Shown here one piece after another: positions 35,931 through 44,906 of a stretch of 64,000 nt of DNA (positions are counted from its first letter, which is position 1; each line of letters begins with the position of its first letter). The position numbers and the translations under genes were made by a program. Origin of the DNA: Segetibacter aerophilus (GTDB lineage: Bacteria; Bacteroidota; Bacteroidia; Chitinophagales; Chitinophagaceae); contig NZ_BJYT01000012.1 of NCBI RefSeq assembly GCF_007991655.1, positions 124,001 through 188,000 on the forward strand, given 5' to 3'. Below the pieces are notes generated by a model. The model did no database searches, was not told the DNA's origin, and was given only the letters and a program-made list of their open reading frames with translations.

Positions 35931-35955
35931 AAGTACAACTGTGCGACGCAACAAA
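35931..35955 (-). repeat. Dispersed intergenic repeat, CACAGTTGTAC variant
   Basis: Minus-strand TTTTGTTGCGTCGCACAGTT then GTACTT. It lies between tRNA-Glu and gap. Confidence 0.8.
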
Positions 35956-36017
35956 AGCATGGGCTGGAACAAATGTTGATGACAAAAAAATATCGTTATT
36001 TATCCCACCTTTCAATG

Positions 36018-36025
36018 TAATTTTG
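36018..36025 (+). promoter_or_regulatory. Promoter -7 element of gap
   Basis: TAATTTTG matches TANNTTTG of the Bacteroidota primary sigma factor and lies 31 bases before the gap start codon. No good TTTG is found at -33. Confidence 0.5.
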
Positions 36026-36056
36026 CAGAGTTTTTTAAAATAGAAAAATCAAAAAT

Positions 36057-37070
36057 ATGAGTACAGTTAAAGTTGCTATCAACGGTTTTGGACGTATTGG
36101 CCGTTTAGTCTTCCGCCAAATTTATAATATGGAAGGTATTGATGTTGTAGCTATCAATGACCTTACCAGTCCGAAAGTATTGGCTCACTTGCTAAAATAT
36201 GATAGTGCTCAGGGTCGCTTTACAGGCGAAGTTACCAGCACCGAAAATTCTATAGTTGTAAATGGTGAAGAAGTAAAAATATATGCACAGAAAGATCCTG
36301 CTCAAATTCCCTGGGGACAGCATGGTGTAGATGTTGTAATTGAAAGCACAGGGTTTTTTACAGATAAAGCAAAAGCTGAGGCGCATTTAACCGCAGGTGC
36401 AAAGCGTGTGGTTATTTCTGCTCCGGCTACCGGTGATTTGAAAACGATTGTTTTCAACGTAAACCACGAGATACTTGATGGAAGCGAAACTATCATCAGC
36501 TGCGCATCTTGTACTACAAACTGTCTCGCTCCAATGGCGAAGGTTTTAAATGACACTTTCGGTATTGCTGGTGGTATTATGACAACCATTCACGCTTATA
36601 CAAACGATCAAAACACGCTGGACGCTCCACATCCAAAGGGAGATCTTCGTCGTGCAAGAGCTGCTGCTCAAAATATTGTTCCCAACAGTACCGGTGCTGC
36701 AAAGGCAATTGGCCTTGTATTGCCTGAGTTAAAAGGTAAATTAGATGGAAGCGCTCAACGTGTTCCGGTAATTACGGGTTCTTTAACTGAGCTCGTTTCA
36801 ATGTTGAACAAGCCCGTTACTATTGAAGAAGTAAATGCTGCAATGAAAGCCGGAAGCAATGAAAGCTTCGGTTATACTGAAGACGAAATTGTAAGTAGCG
36901 ATATTATCGGTATCAACTATGGTTCTCTCTTCGATGCCACTCAAACAAAAGTGATGAATATGGGCGACAAGCAACTAGTTAAAACTGTTAGCTGGTACGA
37001 CAACGAAATGAGTTATGTAAGCCAGTTGGTTCGCACAGTTAAGTTTTTCGCGGGTTTAATAAATAAGTAA
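36057..37070 (+). CDS. gap: Glyceraldehyde-3-phosphate dehydrogenase, type I
   Basis: 337 residues. NAD-binding start [18 protein letters not shown], catalytic Cys152 in [12 protein letters not shown], the phosphate-site motif and [15 protein letters not shown] near the C-terminus. It oxidises glyceraldehyde 3-phosphate with phosphate and NAD in glycolysis. D31-equivalent is replaced within VVAINDLT, the usual NAD-preferring pattern. The pgk gene follows after a 224-base spacer carrying two repeat structures. Confidence 0.97.
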   Translation: MSTVKVAINGFGRIGRLVFRQIYNMEGIDVVAINDLTSPKVLAHLLKYDSAQGRFTGEVTSTENSIVVNGEEVKIYAQKDPAQIPWGQHGVDVVIESTGFFTDKAKAEAHLTAGAKRVVISAPATGDLKTIVFNVNHEILDGSETIISCASCTTNCLAPMAKVLNDTFGIAGGIMTTIHAYTNDQNTLDAPHPKGDLRRARAAAQNIVPNSTGAAKAIGLVLPELKGKLDGSAQRVPVITGSLTELVSMLNKPVTIEEVNAAMKAGSNESFGYTEDEIVSSDIIGINYGSLFDATQTKVMNMGDKQLVKTVSWYDNEMSYVSQLVRTVKFFAGLINK

Positions 37071-37105
37071 GCCTTTTTGAGCCAACATTTGTAATTCTAT
37101 TTAAC

Positions 37106-37132
37106 ATTTGTTGCGTCGCACACTTGAACAGT
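37106..37132 (+). repeat. Dispersed intergenic repeat, CACACTTGAAC subtype
   Basis: ATTTGTTGCGTCGCACACTT then GAACAGT, inside the gap-pgk spacer. Confidence 0.8.
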
Positions 37133-37181
37133 ATGTTCTCACTTCGGCTTTTTACATAATTATTGATAGTTCTTAATTCTT

Positions 37182-37269
37182 AACCACAAAGGACACAAAG
37201 AAATGAGTAAAGGGAGCACAAAGATTATTCTGAGTGAACCTTTTAAATTTCATTGTATTCTTTGTGGTT
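37182..37269. repeat. Imperfect inverted repeat between gap and pgk (MITE-like)
   Basis: Left arm AACCACAAAGGACACAAAG (37182-37200) and right arm CATTGTATTCTTTGTGGTT (37251-37269) pair at about 15 of 19 positions around a 50-base centre with a third CACAAAG. It may be a degenerate miniature element or a processing/attenuation hairpin. Confidence 0.5.
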
Positions 37270-37294
37270 TTTCTTTTACCATTAAAAAACCTTT

Positions 37295-38491
37295 ATGAGC
37301 AATTTCCAAAACCATAACTTTTCTGGCCAGAAGGCTTTAATAAGAGTGGACTTTAATGTACCGCTAAATGACAAATTCGAAATAACAGACGATAATCGGA
37401 TGCGTGCTGCGGTCCCTACTATTAAAAAGATTTTAGGTGATGGAGGCAGTGTTATATTGATGAGCCACCTTGGCCGACCAAAGGAAGGGCCAACTGATAA
37501 ATATTCGTTGCGCCATTTGATTCCTCATCTAGTCAAATTGCTTGATGGCGCCACAGTTTTATTTGCTGATGATTGCATCGGCGAGGAAGCAAAGAAAAAA
37601 GCTGCAGGTATGGAACCTGGTGAAGTGCTTTTGTTAGAGAACCTCCGCTTTTACAAGCAAGAAGAGAAAGGCGACGAAGCCTTCGCAGAAAAGCTAAGCA
37701 AACTGGGAGATGTTTACGTAAACGACGCTTTCGGTACTGCGCATCGTGCACACGCTTCTACAGCTATTATTGCTAAATTTTTCCCTGGCGATAAAAAGAT
37801 GTTCGGCCTACTGATGGAAAATGAAGTCGAAAGTGCTGAAAAAGTTTTGCATAAAAGCGAACGACCTTTTACTGCTATTCTTGGTGGAGCAAAAGTGAGT
37901 GATAAAATATTGATTATAGAAAACCTCCTGGAAAGAGCAAACAACATTATCATCGGTGGAGGTATGGCATATACTTTCCTAAAAGCACAGGGAAAAGAAA
38001 TTGGAAGCAGCCTCTGTGAAGAAGACAAACTTGATCTTGCGAATGAACTTCTAGCTAAAGCTAAAGCAAAAGGCGTAGCATTTCATCTGCCTCAGGACAG
38101 TGTTGTTGCAGACAAGTTTGATGCGAACGCAAACACAAAGATGCTAAGTAACGACAACATCGAAAAAGGATGGATGGGACTGGACATTGGCGACCAAGCT
38201 ATAAAGGATTTTGGGCAGGTTATTCTTGAAAGCAAAACTATTTTATGGAACGGCCCAATGGGTGTCTTTGAGATGGAGAAATTCAAAAAGGGAACGAAAG
38301 CAGTTGCAGATTATATAGTTGAGGCTACATCTAAAGGAGCCTTTTCGCTGGTCGGCGGCGGTGACAGTGTTGCAGCAGTAAATCAATTCGGACTTGCAGA
38401 TAAAGTAAGCTATGTAAGTACAGGCGGGGGCGCTATGCTCGAATATTTTGAAGGAAAAGAGTTGCCAGGTATTGCAGCGATTAAACACTAA
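37295..38491 (+). CDS. pgk: Phosphoglycerate kinase
   Basis: 398 residues, normal length. Substrate-binding N-domain motifs [13 protein letters not shown] and [12 protein letters not shown]-binding C-domain with [15 protein letters not shown] and [12 protein letters not shown]. It makes ATP from 1,3-bisphosphoglycerate directly downstream of GAPDH in the pathway, matching its position beside gap. Confidence 0.97.
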   Translation: MSNFQNHNFSGQKALIRVDFNVPLNDKFEITDDNRMRAAVPTIKKILGDGGSVILMSHLGRPKEGPTDKYSLRHLIPHLVKLLDGATVLFADDCIGEEAKKKAAGMEPGEVLLLENLRFYKQEEKGDEAFAEKLSKLGDVYVNDAFGTAHRAHASTAIIAKFFPGDKKMFGLLMENEVESAEKVLHKSERPFTAILGGAKVSDKILIIENLLERANNIIIGGGMAYTFLKAQGKEIGSSLCEEDKLDLANELLAKAKAKGVAFHLPQDSVVADKFDANANTKMLSNDNIEKGWMGLDIGDQAIKDFGQVILESKTILWNGPMGVFEMEKFKKGTKAVADYIVEATSKGAFSLVGGGDSVAAVNQFGLADKVSYVSTGGGAMLEYFEGKELPGIAAIKH

Positions 38492-38590
38492 GACACAACG
38501 GCAGATTTTTTTGATGGCAGATATTTTGCAATAGCTTGACGAGTTTATTTATAACTCGCTAAAACTTAATTGAAAAAAACAATTTAAACA

Positions 38591-39178
38591 ATGACAAAAA
38601 ACCTCACACTCATAATCATTCTTGTAGCCATCTTAATATTAGGCGGCTGCGGTTGTGGTAGCTATAACAGTTTGGTCTCTCAAGATGAAACCGTTAAAAA
38701 CGCTTGGAATAAAGTTCAAAGTGACTATCAAAGGCGTGCAGACCTGATACCAAATCTTGTGAATACTGTAAAAGGCGAAGCAGGCTTTGAACGTGGTACT
38801 TTAACTGATGTAATTAATGCAAGGGCATCTGCTACTCAAATGAAGGTTGATCCGAATGATCTAAGCCCAGAAAAGGTGCAACAGTTCCAGGCGGCTCAAG
38901 GGCAGTTGTCGCAAGCTTTAGGCAGGTTGTTAGTAGTTACAGAAAACTATCCTAACCTTAGGGCTAACGATGCATTCCGTGGACTTCAGGCTCAGTTAGA
39001 AGGAACAGAAAACAGGATCAAAACATCGCGTAATGATTTCAACGACGCAGTGCAAACGTACAATACCAAAGTACGTTCGTTCCCTACAAACATCTTCGCA
39101 GGAATGATGGGCTTTAAACAAAGACCAGGTTTTGCTGCTGAAGCCGGTGCCGAAAGAGCTCCTGAAGTTAAATTTTAA
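38591..39178 (+). CDS. lemA: LemA-family membrane-anchored protein
   Basis: 195 residues. One N-terminal membrane helix whose end, LILGGC, could also be read as a lipobox. The rest is the LemA helical domain (QDETVKNAWNKVQSDYQRRADLIPN, VTENYPNLRANDAF, RNDFNDAVQTYNTKVRSFP). LemA genes very often precede TPM-domain genes as here; the complex is implicated in envelope stress or photosystem-repair-like quality control, but its biochemical role is not established. Confidence 0.92.
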   Translation: MTKNLTLIIILVAILILGGCGCGSYNSLVSQDETVKNAWNKVQSDYQRRADLIPNLVNTVKGEAGFERGTLTDVINARASATQMKVDPNDLSPEKVQQFQAAQGQLSQALGRLLVVTENYPNLRANDAFRGLQAQLEGTENRIKTSRNDFNDAVQTYNTKVRSFPTNIFAGMMGFKQRPGFAAEAGAERAPEVKF

Positions 39179-39196
39179 AACATTCAATCTTTAACA

Positions 39197-39655
39197 GTGT
39201 CATTGTTTTCATCATCGAAAAAAAGAGAATTTTTCACTCCTGAACAGCAGGAGTTGATGGTGAAAGCCATACAGGAAGCTGAAAAAAATACCAGTGGCGA
39301 AGTAAGGCTGTTTGTTGAAGGCAAATGCAACTACGTTGACGCCGTTGACAGGGCTAAAGAAATTTTCTTTAGTCTTAAAATGGATCAAACCAAAGACAGG
39401 AATGCAGTGCTCTTTTATTTAGCAATGGACGATAGGCAACTGGCGCTATTTGCAGATGAGGGCATTTATCGAAGGCTTGGAGAAAGCTATTGGAACGACA
39501 AGGTTAAAAAGATAATTAAGTCGTTTACCAAAGACGATTATACCGGGGGCATTTGTTCAGTTATTTATGACATAGGCGATGCACTCAAAACTGAGTTCCC
39601 TTATGAAAGCAGTGATAAAAATGAATTGCCGGATGAAATAATTTTTGGAAATTAA
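39197..39655 (+). CDS. TPM-domain protein, soluble
   Basis: 152 residues with a GTG start, 18 bases after lemA. TPM domain (FFTPEQQELMVKAIQEAEKNTSGEVRLFV, AVLFYLAMDDRQLALFADEG, FTKDDYTGGICSVIYDIGDAL). There is no signal peptide or membrane helix, unlike the next gene product, so this paralogue is probably cytoplasmic. It belongs to the lemA-TPM-TPM unit. Confidence 0.88.
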   Translation: MSLFSSSKKREFFTPEQQELMVKAIQEAEKNTSGEVRLFVEGKCNYVDAVDRAKEIFFSLKMDQTKDRNAVLFYLAMDDRQLALFADEGIYRRLGESYWNDKVKKIIKSFTKDDYTGGICSVIYDIGDALKTEFPYESSDKNELPDEIIFGN

Positions 39656-39685
39656 AATAATCCCGCAATTGCGGGATTATTTTTT
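39654..39685 (+). terminator. Perfect hairpin between the two TPM genes
   Basis: Palindrome AATAATCCCGCAATTGCGGG continuing ATTATT, followed by a T run. It fits an intrinsic terminator placed inside an otherwise tight three-gene unit, so it may only partly terminate. Confidence 0.8.
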
Positions 39686-39697
39686 CTTATTAAATAC

Positions 39698-40495
39698 ATG
39701 AAGCGTTTTCTACTTACAGTACTTTTTTTTGTACACGTTCTTTTTGCCTTTTCTCAAAATATTCCTGCTCGCCCTAACCCGCCCAGGCTGGTAAACGATT
39801 ATACGCAGACACTAACCCAGGATCAGCAATACACGCTTGAGCAAAAGTTGGTGGCTTACGACGATAGTACCAGCAACCAGGTTGTCGTGGTTATAGTTCC
39901 TACACTTAACGACTATGCTCCTGTTGATTATGCTACTAAACTGGGAAGAACGTGGGGAGTCGGTAACAAGAAAACCAACAATGGAGTTGTACTTCTGATA
40001 GCGAAAGAAGATCGGACCATTTTTATTGCTCCCGGTTATGGTTTGGAAGGAGCTTTACCTGATATCACTTGTAAATCAATTATTGAAGATGTAATTAAGC
40101 CAAACTTTAAACAGGAGGATTTCTATCGGGGAATAGACTTGGGAACTACTGCCATCTTTAAAGCAGCAGCAGGTGAGTACAAAGCGCCGGAAGGTTACAG
40201 AGGTAAACGTTCGCCAGGCGGAGGTGGAGGAAGTATTTTTGGAATAATCATTATCATCATTATTGTACTAATGTTTATTGGAAGAGGTGGCGGCCGCGGT
40301 GGTGGAGGCGGAATGTTTAGTCGCCGTGGATATGGTGGTTTCGTTGAAGGCGCTATTTTAGGTAGCCTGCTTAACGGAGGCGGAAGAGGTGGTGGTGGCT
40401 GGAGCGGAGGCGGAGACTCCGGTGGTGGAGGTGGTGGTTTCGGTGGTTTCGGCGGTGGAAGTTTCGGCGGCGGTGGCTCCGGGGGAAGTTGGTAA
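39698..40495 (+). CDS. TPM-domain protein with membrane helix and glycine-rich tail (YgcG-like)
   Basis: 265 residues. Signal peptide (FLLTVLFFVHVLFAFSQ), TPM domain (about 20-165; PARPNPPRLVNDYTQTLT, NKKTNNGVVLLIAKEDRTIF, APGYGLEG), one membrane helix (IFGIIIIIIIVLMFIG), then a glycine/serine/phenylalanine-rich tail of about 70 residues. This is the standard form of TPM proteins next to LemA. Low-complexity DNA at 40210-40490 simply encodes the tail. Confidence 0.92.
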   Translation: MKRFLLTVLFFVHVLFAFSQNIPARPNPPRLVNDYTQTLTQDQQYTLEQKLVAYDDSTSNQVVVVIVPTLNDYAPVDYATKLGRTWGVGNKKTNNGVVLLIAKEDRTIFIAPGYGLEGALPDITCKSIIEDVIKPNFKQEDFYRGIDLGTTAIFKAAAGEYKAPEGYRGKRSPGGGGGSIFGIIIIIIIVLMFIGRGGGRGGGGGMFSRRGYGGFVEGAILGSLLNGGGRGGGGWSGGGDSGGGGGGFGGFGGGSFGGGGSGGSW

Positions 40496-40514
40496 CAATC
40501 TGACAGAAATATAT

Positions 40515-40546
40515 AAAATGCAGGTGAGCAATCATCTGCATTTTGT
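40515..40546 (+). terminator. Terminator of the lemA-TPM unit
   Basis: AAAATGCAG / CTGCATTTT around a 12-base loop, followed by GTTTTA, 20 bases after the stop codon. Confidence 0.75.
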
Positions 40547-40667
40547 TTTATACTATCACAAGTTATTGTGCAAAAAACATCGATTCTGTCACTTGTCCGT
40601 TTCTCTCAGATCAGGGTAGCAAAAAGATTAGTTTAGATAGTATCTTCAATCAAATAATGCAAGCCAC

Positions 40668-41945
40668 ATGAAAATTCTTTCTTTTATCTGTACCTCTTTC
40701 ATTACTATACTGTTTCTATTGCCATCAGTACAAGCGCAGGTAATTCAAACAGTCGTTAAGCAAAATTCTTCCATTGATTATAGTCGTTTAAACAGAATCG
40801 ATACACTGCTTAATGATTACATCCGCAAAAATTATTTAACAGGGGCGGTCACGCTGGTAGTAAAAGATAACCAGCTGGTGCAGTATAAAGGCTACGGCTA
40901 TGTAAACGCCGAAACAAAAAGCCCAATGAAAAGTGATGCAATCTTTCGCATCATGAGCCAAACAAAAGCAATCACAAGTGTGGCCATCATGATATTGTAC
41001 GAGCAGGGAAAGCTGCTACTTGACCAACCGATTGCCGACTTTATTCCAGCCTTTAGAAATCCCGTTGTAATAGATAAATACAATAGTGCCGACACTACTT
41101 ACACAACGGTACCTGCAAGAAGAAATATTACCTTCCGCGATTTACTTACACATAGCTCGGGTTTAGATTATGCAGATATCGGGTCTGCCAGGGGAAATGC
41201 GATTTACGCTAAAGCCGGTATTCCATCTGGCCTTGGCTACTTTAATGCAGACTTATTAGAAAAGATGAAAGTGCTTGCAAAGCAACCTCTTCTTTTTCAA
41301 CCGGGCGAAAAATGGCAGTACGGCTTAAACAGCGATCTTCTTGGTTGCCTTGTTGAAGTAATCAGCGGAACGAACCTCGAGGACTTTTTCAGAAAAAATA
41401 TCTTCGATCCTCTAGGCATGAAGGACACTTATTTCAACCTTCCTCAATCAAAAGCCAATCGCCTTGCTTCAGTTTATACAGAGGATTCTTTGCACAGGAT
41501 CATCAAATGGAGTCCTACGTTTCGTCACATAGATCCCAACTATCCTTTAATGAATAAAAAGTATTTTTCGGGAGGTGCCGGCTTATCTTCTACAGCATTT
41601 GATTACGCAGTCTTCATGCAAATGCTTTTAAATAAGGGCGTCTATAATAGACACAGAATTCTTTCACCTCGCTCAGTAGAAATGATGACAAGTCCACAGC
41701 TTGACTTTTTATATAACGGTAGCGATAATTTTGGTTTGGGTTTCGGCCTCACTTCTGCTAAATCTGCCAGCCGTAATGCACGAAGCGAAGGCTCTTTTGC
41801 ATGGGGTGGTTATTATGGAACTACTTATTGGGCCGATCCAAAAACGCACCTTGTTTGCCTTATTATGACTCAGCAAAGTCCCAACTCCCACGGAGATATA
41901 GGAGCAAAATTCGAATCACTGGTCTACGCTAGTTTGAACAAATAA
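40668..41945 (+). CDS. Serine hydrolase, class C beta-lactamase-like
   Basis: 425 residues with a signal peptide ending VQAQ near residue 24. The beta-lactamase-like domain has the S97-Q-T-K100 nucleophile motif in FRIMSQTKAIT, the second motif around KWQYGLNSDLLGCL and a glycine-rich segment FAWGGYYGTTYW in place of KTG. Family members include esterases and peptidases; real beta-lactam hydrolysis cannot be assumed. Periplasmic. Confidence 0.88.
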   Translation: MKILSFICTSFITILFLLPSVQAQVIQTVVKQNSSIDYSRLNRIDTLLNDYIRKNYLTGAVTLVVKDNQLVQYKGYGYVNAETKSPMKSDAIFRIMSQTKAITSVAIMILYEQGKLLLDQPIADFIPAFRNPVVIDKYNSADTTYTTVPARRNITFRDLLTHSSGLDYADIGSARGNAIYAKAGIPSGLGYFNADLLEKMKVLAKQPLLFQPGEKWQYGLNSDLLGCLVEVISGTNLEDFFRKNIFDPLGMKDTYFNLPQSKANRLASVYTEDSLHRIIKWSPTFRHIDPNYPLMNKKYFSGGAGLSSTAFDYAVFMQMLLNKGVYNRHRILSPRSVEMMTSPQLDFLYNGSDNFGLGFGLTSAKSASRNARSEGSFAWGGYYGTTYWADPKTHLVCLIMTQQSPNSHGDIGAKFESLVYASLNK

Positions 41946-42265
41946 TGTTGTGTTTTCTCAACCAGCTATAATCTTCGTTAAGAGACATTCTTGCGACGCT
42001 CCGTTTAATCTTTACACCTCTGTGGATCATTCATAGCAATGCATCATGCTACATATAAATGACACTATTTAAGCACAACTAAAGCTTGTGTTTTTGTAAC
42101 AGAAATTTTTGCTCCTATCAAATTTTGTTCAAAATAAGTCCTAAGCACTGTTTTTGCTATAACGCAGCACCGCGAGTATTAACTATTAGCTATACTATAA
42201 AAACAAGGTTTTTCATAGCTTTGTTACTAATAAGTCAATATAAACCGCTTATTCAATTTACGTAG
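41946..42265. other. Intergenic region without a visible gene
   Basis: 320 AT-rich bases. No repeat core, hairpin with T tract or coding-like ORF is seen; it should carry the promoter of the DUF4476 gene. Confidence 0.4.
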
Positions 42266-43495
42266 ATGAAGTACTTCTTAAGTATATTTTTCCTTTGTTT
42301 CTTTTTGGGCAATGTTTCCGCACAGGAAAAACATTTTGTCTTTATTCAATCCGATGCTAAACAACCTTTTTACGTTTCTGTTAATGGCAAATTGTACAGT
42401 TCAACAGCTAGTGGATATTTAATCATTCCAAAGCTTGCAGATGGCAACTATAGTCTTACAGTGGGCTTTGCGCAAAACGCCTTTCCTGAACAGACCTTCA
42501 ATCTTGCTATTCAGAATAAAGACCTTGGCTTTGATTTAAAGAACTTCAACGAAAAAGGCTGGGGCTTATTTAATTTGCAATCGCTGGACATAACCATGGC
42601 ATCCGCAGCAAATTCAAATGTTGTTTCGCAGGCTCTTAATGCAAGTTCAAATTCAAAAGCGCTTCCACCAGTGATCTCCTTCGAAAAGAAAAAAGACACT
42701 GCTCAAGCGGTAAGCAAGCCGCCTGTAGACACTTTAGTTAGCAATCCTACCAGAGATGTTGAGGTGAAAGAGTCGATAGCAAAAGCTGATCCTCCACCCG
42801 TTAAACAAGTAACAGCAGAAGCAACTTCAACTCCGGATCAGCCATCTAAAAAGCCAGAGCCAGTAGCAAAAGCAGGTAAGGATAATGATATAAAGAAAGT
42901 GTCAGAAGTTAGCGGCGAAGAAGGTGTGCATTTATCTTATGTTGAGGGAACCGGAAAGGCAAGAGATACAGTTAACATTATCATCCCATCTTCGCCTGCG
43001 TCTAGCAATACTGCTAACTCATCTCCTGCTAACACAAGCAGCACTAAAACTGATACTGAAACAATTACTCAAGCCAAATCTTCTACTTCTGCTGCAAACA
43101 AAAGCGATGTAAAGTTTTTGGATATCAATATGTCTGGTGCTAAAAAAGATACGGTTCAATCGGTAAAGACAACTGGCGACGAGCGCAGGATTTTGGAAAA
43201 CAGCAATTGCAAAAATATAGCTACTGATGAAGACTACGCTAAGCTTAGAAAAAAGATGGCATCCGAAACGTCTGATGATAAGATGATTGTTGAGGCTAGA
43301 AAATTTTACCGTAATAAGTGTTTTACTACCAGCCAGATAAAAGGACTTTCTACCTTATTTCTATCTGACGAAGGAAGGTTTAAGTTTTTTGAGACCTCTT
43401 TTGTCTCAGTGGCAGATGCGGGCCAATACTATACTTTACAAGACGAGTTCATCGATCCGACTTTTGTAAATCGTTTCAAAGGCTTACTTCAGTAG
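42266..43495 (+). CDS. DUF4476-domain secreted protein with long low-complexity linker
   Basis: 409 residues. Signal peptide (FLSIFFLCFFLGNVSAQ), an N-terminal PEGA-like strand domain (FYVSVNGKLYSSTASGYLIIPKLADGNY), about 170 residues rich in Ser, Thr, Lys and Pro, and a C-terminal helical DUF4476 domain (about 310-409; EDYAKLRKKMASETSDDKMI, CFTTSQIKGLSTLFLSDEGR). Two cysteines at its start and centre may pair. Function unknown. truA follows 31 bases after the stop. Confidence 0.88.
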   Translation: MKYFLSIFFLCFFLGNVSAQEKHFVFIQSDAKQPFYVSVNGKLYSSTASGYLIIPKLADGNYSLTVGFAQNAFPEQTFNLAIQNKDLGFDLKNFNEKGWGLFNLQSLDITMASAANSNVVSQALNASSNSKALPPVISFEKKKDTAQAVSKPPVDTLVSNPTRDVEVKESIAKADPPPVKQVTAEATSTPDQPSKKPEPVAKAGKDNDIKKVSEVSGEEGVHLSYVEGTGKARDTVNIIIPSSPASSNTANSSPANTSSTKTDTETITQAKSSTSAANKSDVKFLDINMSGAKKDTVQSVKTTGDERRILENSNCKNIATDEDYAKLRKKMASETSDDKMIVEARKFYRNKCFTTSQIKGLSTLFLSDEGRFKFFETSFVSVADAGQYYTLQDEFIDPTFVNRFKGLLQ

Positions 43496-43526
43496 CAGTA
43501 TGCACTTCATCTTTTAATGGCGGTTC

Positions 43527-44279
43527 ATGCGTTACTTTCTTGAGGTAAGTTATAAGGGTACACGGTATGCCGGGTTCCAGGTACAGCAGAATGGAGACAC
43601 TATTCAAGGCCAGGTAGAAAGAGCACTTACAACGGTCTGCCGTTCCCCCATTAACCTAACCGGATCTTCCCGAACTGACGCCGGTGTTCATGCGCTGCAA
43701 AATTTTTTTCACTTCGACCTTGAAAGCATTTTTGACCCTTTTTTGATTTATAACATAAATGCCCTGCTCCCTTTAGACATCGTTGTTAAATCTGTATTTC
43801 CTGTTTCAACAGATGCTCATTCAAGGTTCCAGGCTACTTCACGTGAATATCGATATCATATTACCACCACCAAAGATCCGTTCACAACTGAGACGGCATG
43901 GTATTATCCTTTTTCTGTTGACATAGATCTTTTGCACCACGCATCAGCCACGTTGTTTAATCATACCGACTATACTTCCTTTTCAAAAAGAAATACGCAG
44001 GTCTTAACTAAAGAGTGCAAAATCATTAAGAGCAATTGGAGTATAACGGATCGCAATCTCACCTATACTGTCGAGGCTAACCGGTTTCTTCGCGGTATGG
44101 TTAGAGGCCTCGTAGGAACGATGTTATTGGTGGGTCGAAAGAAAATCACCTTACAAGAATTCGAGGAAATCATTCAAGCAAAAGACTGCACCAAAGCAAG
44201 TTTTGCAACTCCGGCTCATGGACTTTTTCTTGTGAAAGTTCAATACCCTTTTCTTACCGACGACAATGGTAACAGTTAA
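43527..44279 (+). CDS. truA: tRNA pseudouridine synthase A
   Basis: 250 residues. It opens RYFLEVSYKGTRYAGFQVQ and carries the catalytic Asp in GSSRTDAGVHAL, with the C-terminal VEANRFLRGMVRGLVGTMLLVG. It converts uridines 38-40 in tRNA anticodon arms to pseudouridine. It probably shares a transcript with the DUF4476 gene. Confidence 0.96.
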   Translation: MRYFLEVSYKGTRYAGFQVQQNGDTIQGQVERALTTVCRSPINLTGSSRTDAGVHALQNFFHFDLESIFDPFLIYNINALLPLDIVVKSVFPVSTDAHSRFQATSREYRYHITTTKDPFTTETAWYYPFSVDIDLLHHASATLFNHTDYTSFSKRNTQVLTKECKIIKSNWSITDRNLTYTVEANRFLRGMVRGLVGTMLLVGRKKITLQEFEEIIQAKDCTKASFATPAHGLFLVKVQYPFLTDDNGNS

Positions 44280-44386
44280 ACCAAGCACGGGTAAAAGACT
44301 TCGTGAAGTTATCCGTATGGGTTACAGTGGAATAGCTCCTTACAAATAAAGAATACAGTAACTTTAAACTCATCAATTATTAAAAT

Positions 44387-44878
44387 TTGAACCCGGAATT
44401 CAGTGCTTTTAAAAAGCAACTAGCAAACCCTTTTTCTTTCAAGCTGTTTCTACTTACGAAACTTCCATCTGCATTCTTTGCGGGATTGAAATTAATTAGA
44501 TTAGTCCCTGAAGAAGCTGCTATAGGCGTCAGCTATAAATGGTTCAATAAAAATCCTTTCCGATCAATGTACTTCGCTGTGTTATCAATGGCGGCCGAGG
44601 CAAGCACAGGGATTTTGTGTATGTCTGCATTGTACAAAAGAAAACCATCAGTGAGTATGCTGATTGTAAGGATTGAAGGAAATTTCTATAAAAAAGCTGT
44701 AGGCCAAATAATCTTTACGTGCCCTGATGGGATGAAAATACAACAGGCAGTAGAAGACGCATTGGTTTCAGATGAAAGTAAATCTGTAATCTGTGAAAGC
44801 ACAGGAAAAAATGAATCTGGTGAAATCGTAGCGCAATTCTTTTGTACCTGGAGCTTCAAATCAAGAAGCAGGGCTTAA
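44387..44878 (+). CDS. DUF4442 hotdog-fold protein
   Basis: 163 residues with a TTG start (no ATG nearer). The pattern NPFSFKLFLLTKLPSAFFAG, YKWFNKNPFRSMYFAVLSMAAE is typical of DUF4442, a hotdog-fold family related to thioesterases such as PaaI. The acidic residue in MAAEASTG could be catalytic (inference). Two beta-CASP genes follow 28 bases later. Confidence 0.87.
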   Translation: MNPEFSAFKKQLANPFSFKLFLLTKLPSAFFAGLKLIRLVPEEAAIGVSYKWFNKNPFRSMYFAVLSMAAEASTGILCMSALYKRKPSVSMLIVRIEGNFYKKAVGQIIFTCPDGMKIQQAVEDALVSDESKSVICESTGKNESGEIVAQFFCTWSFKSRSRA

Positions 44879-44906
44879 TATTTTATCTTCTACCTCAAAA
44901 TCATTT

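Noticed and set aside
40210-40490. Short tandem GGTGG-type repeats
   Set aside because: They encode the glycine-rich tail normal for LemA-associated TPM proteins, not a DNA repeat element.
40668-41945. Calling the serine hydrolase an antibiotic-resistance beta-lactamase
   Set aside because: Only the general fold motifs are present; most such proteins are esterases or peptidases.
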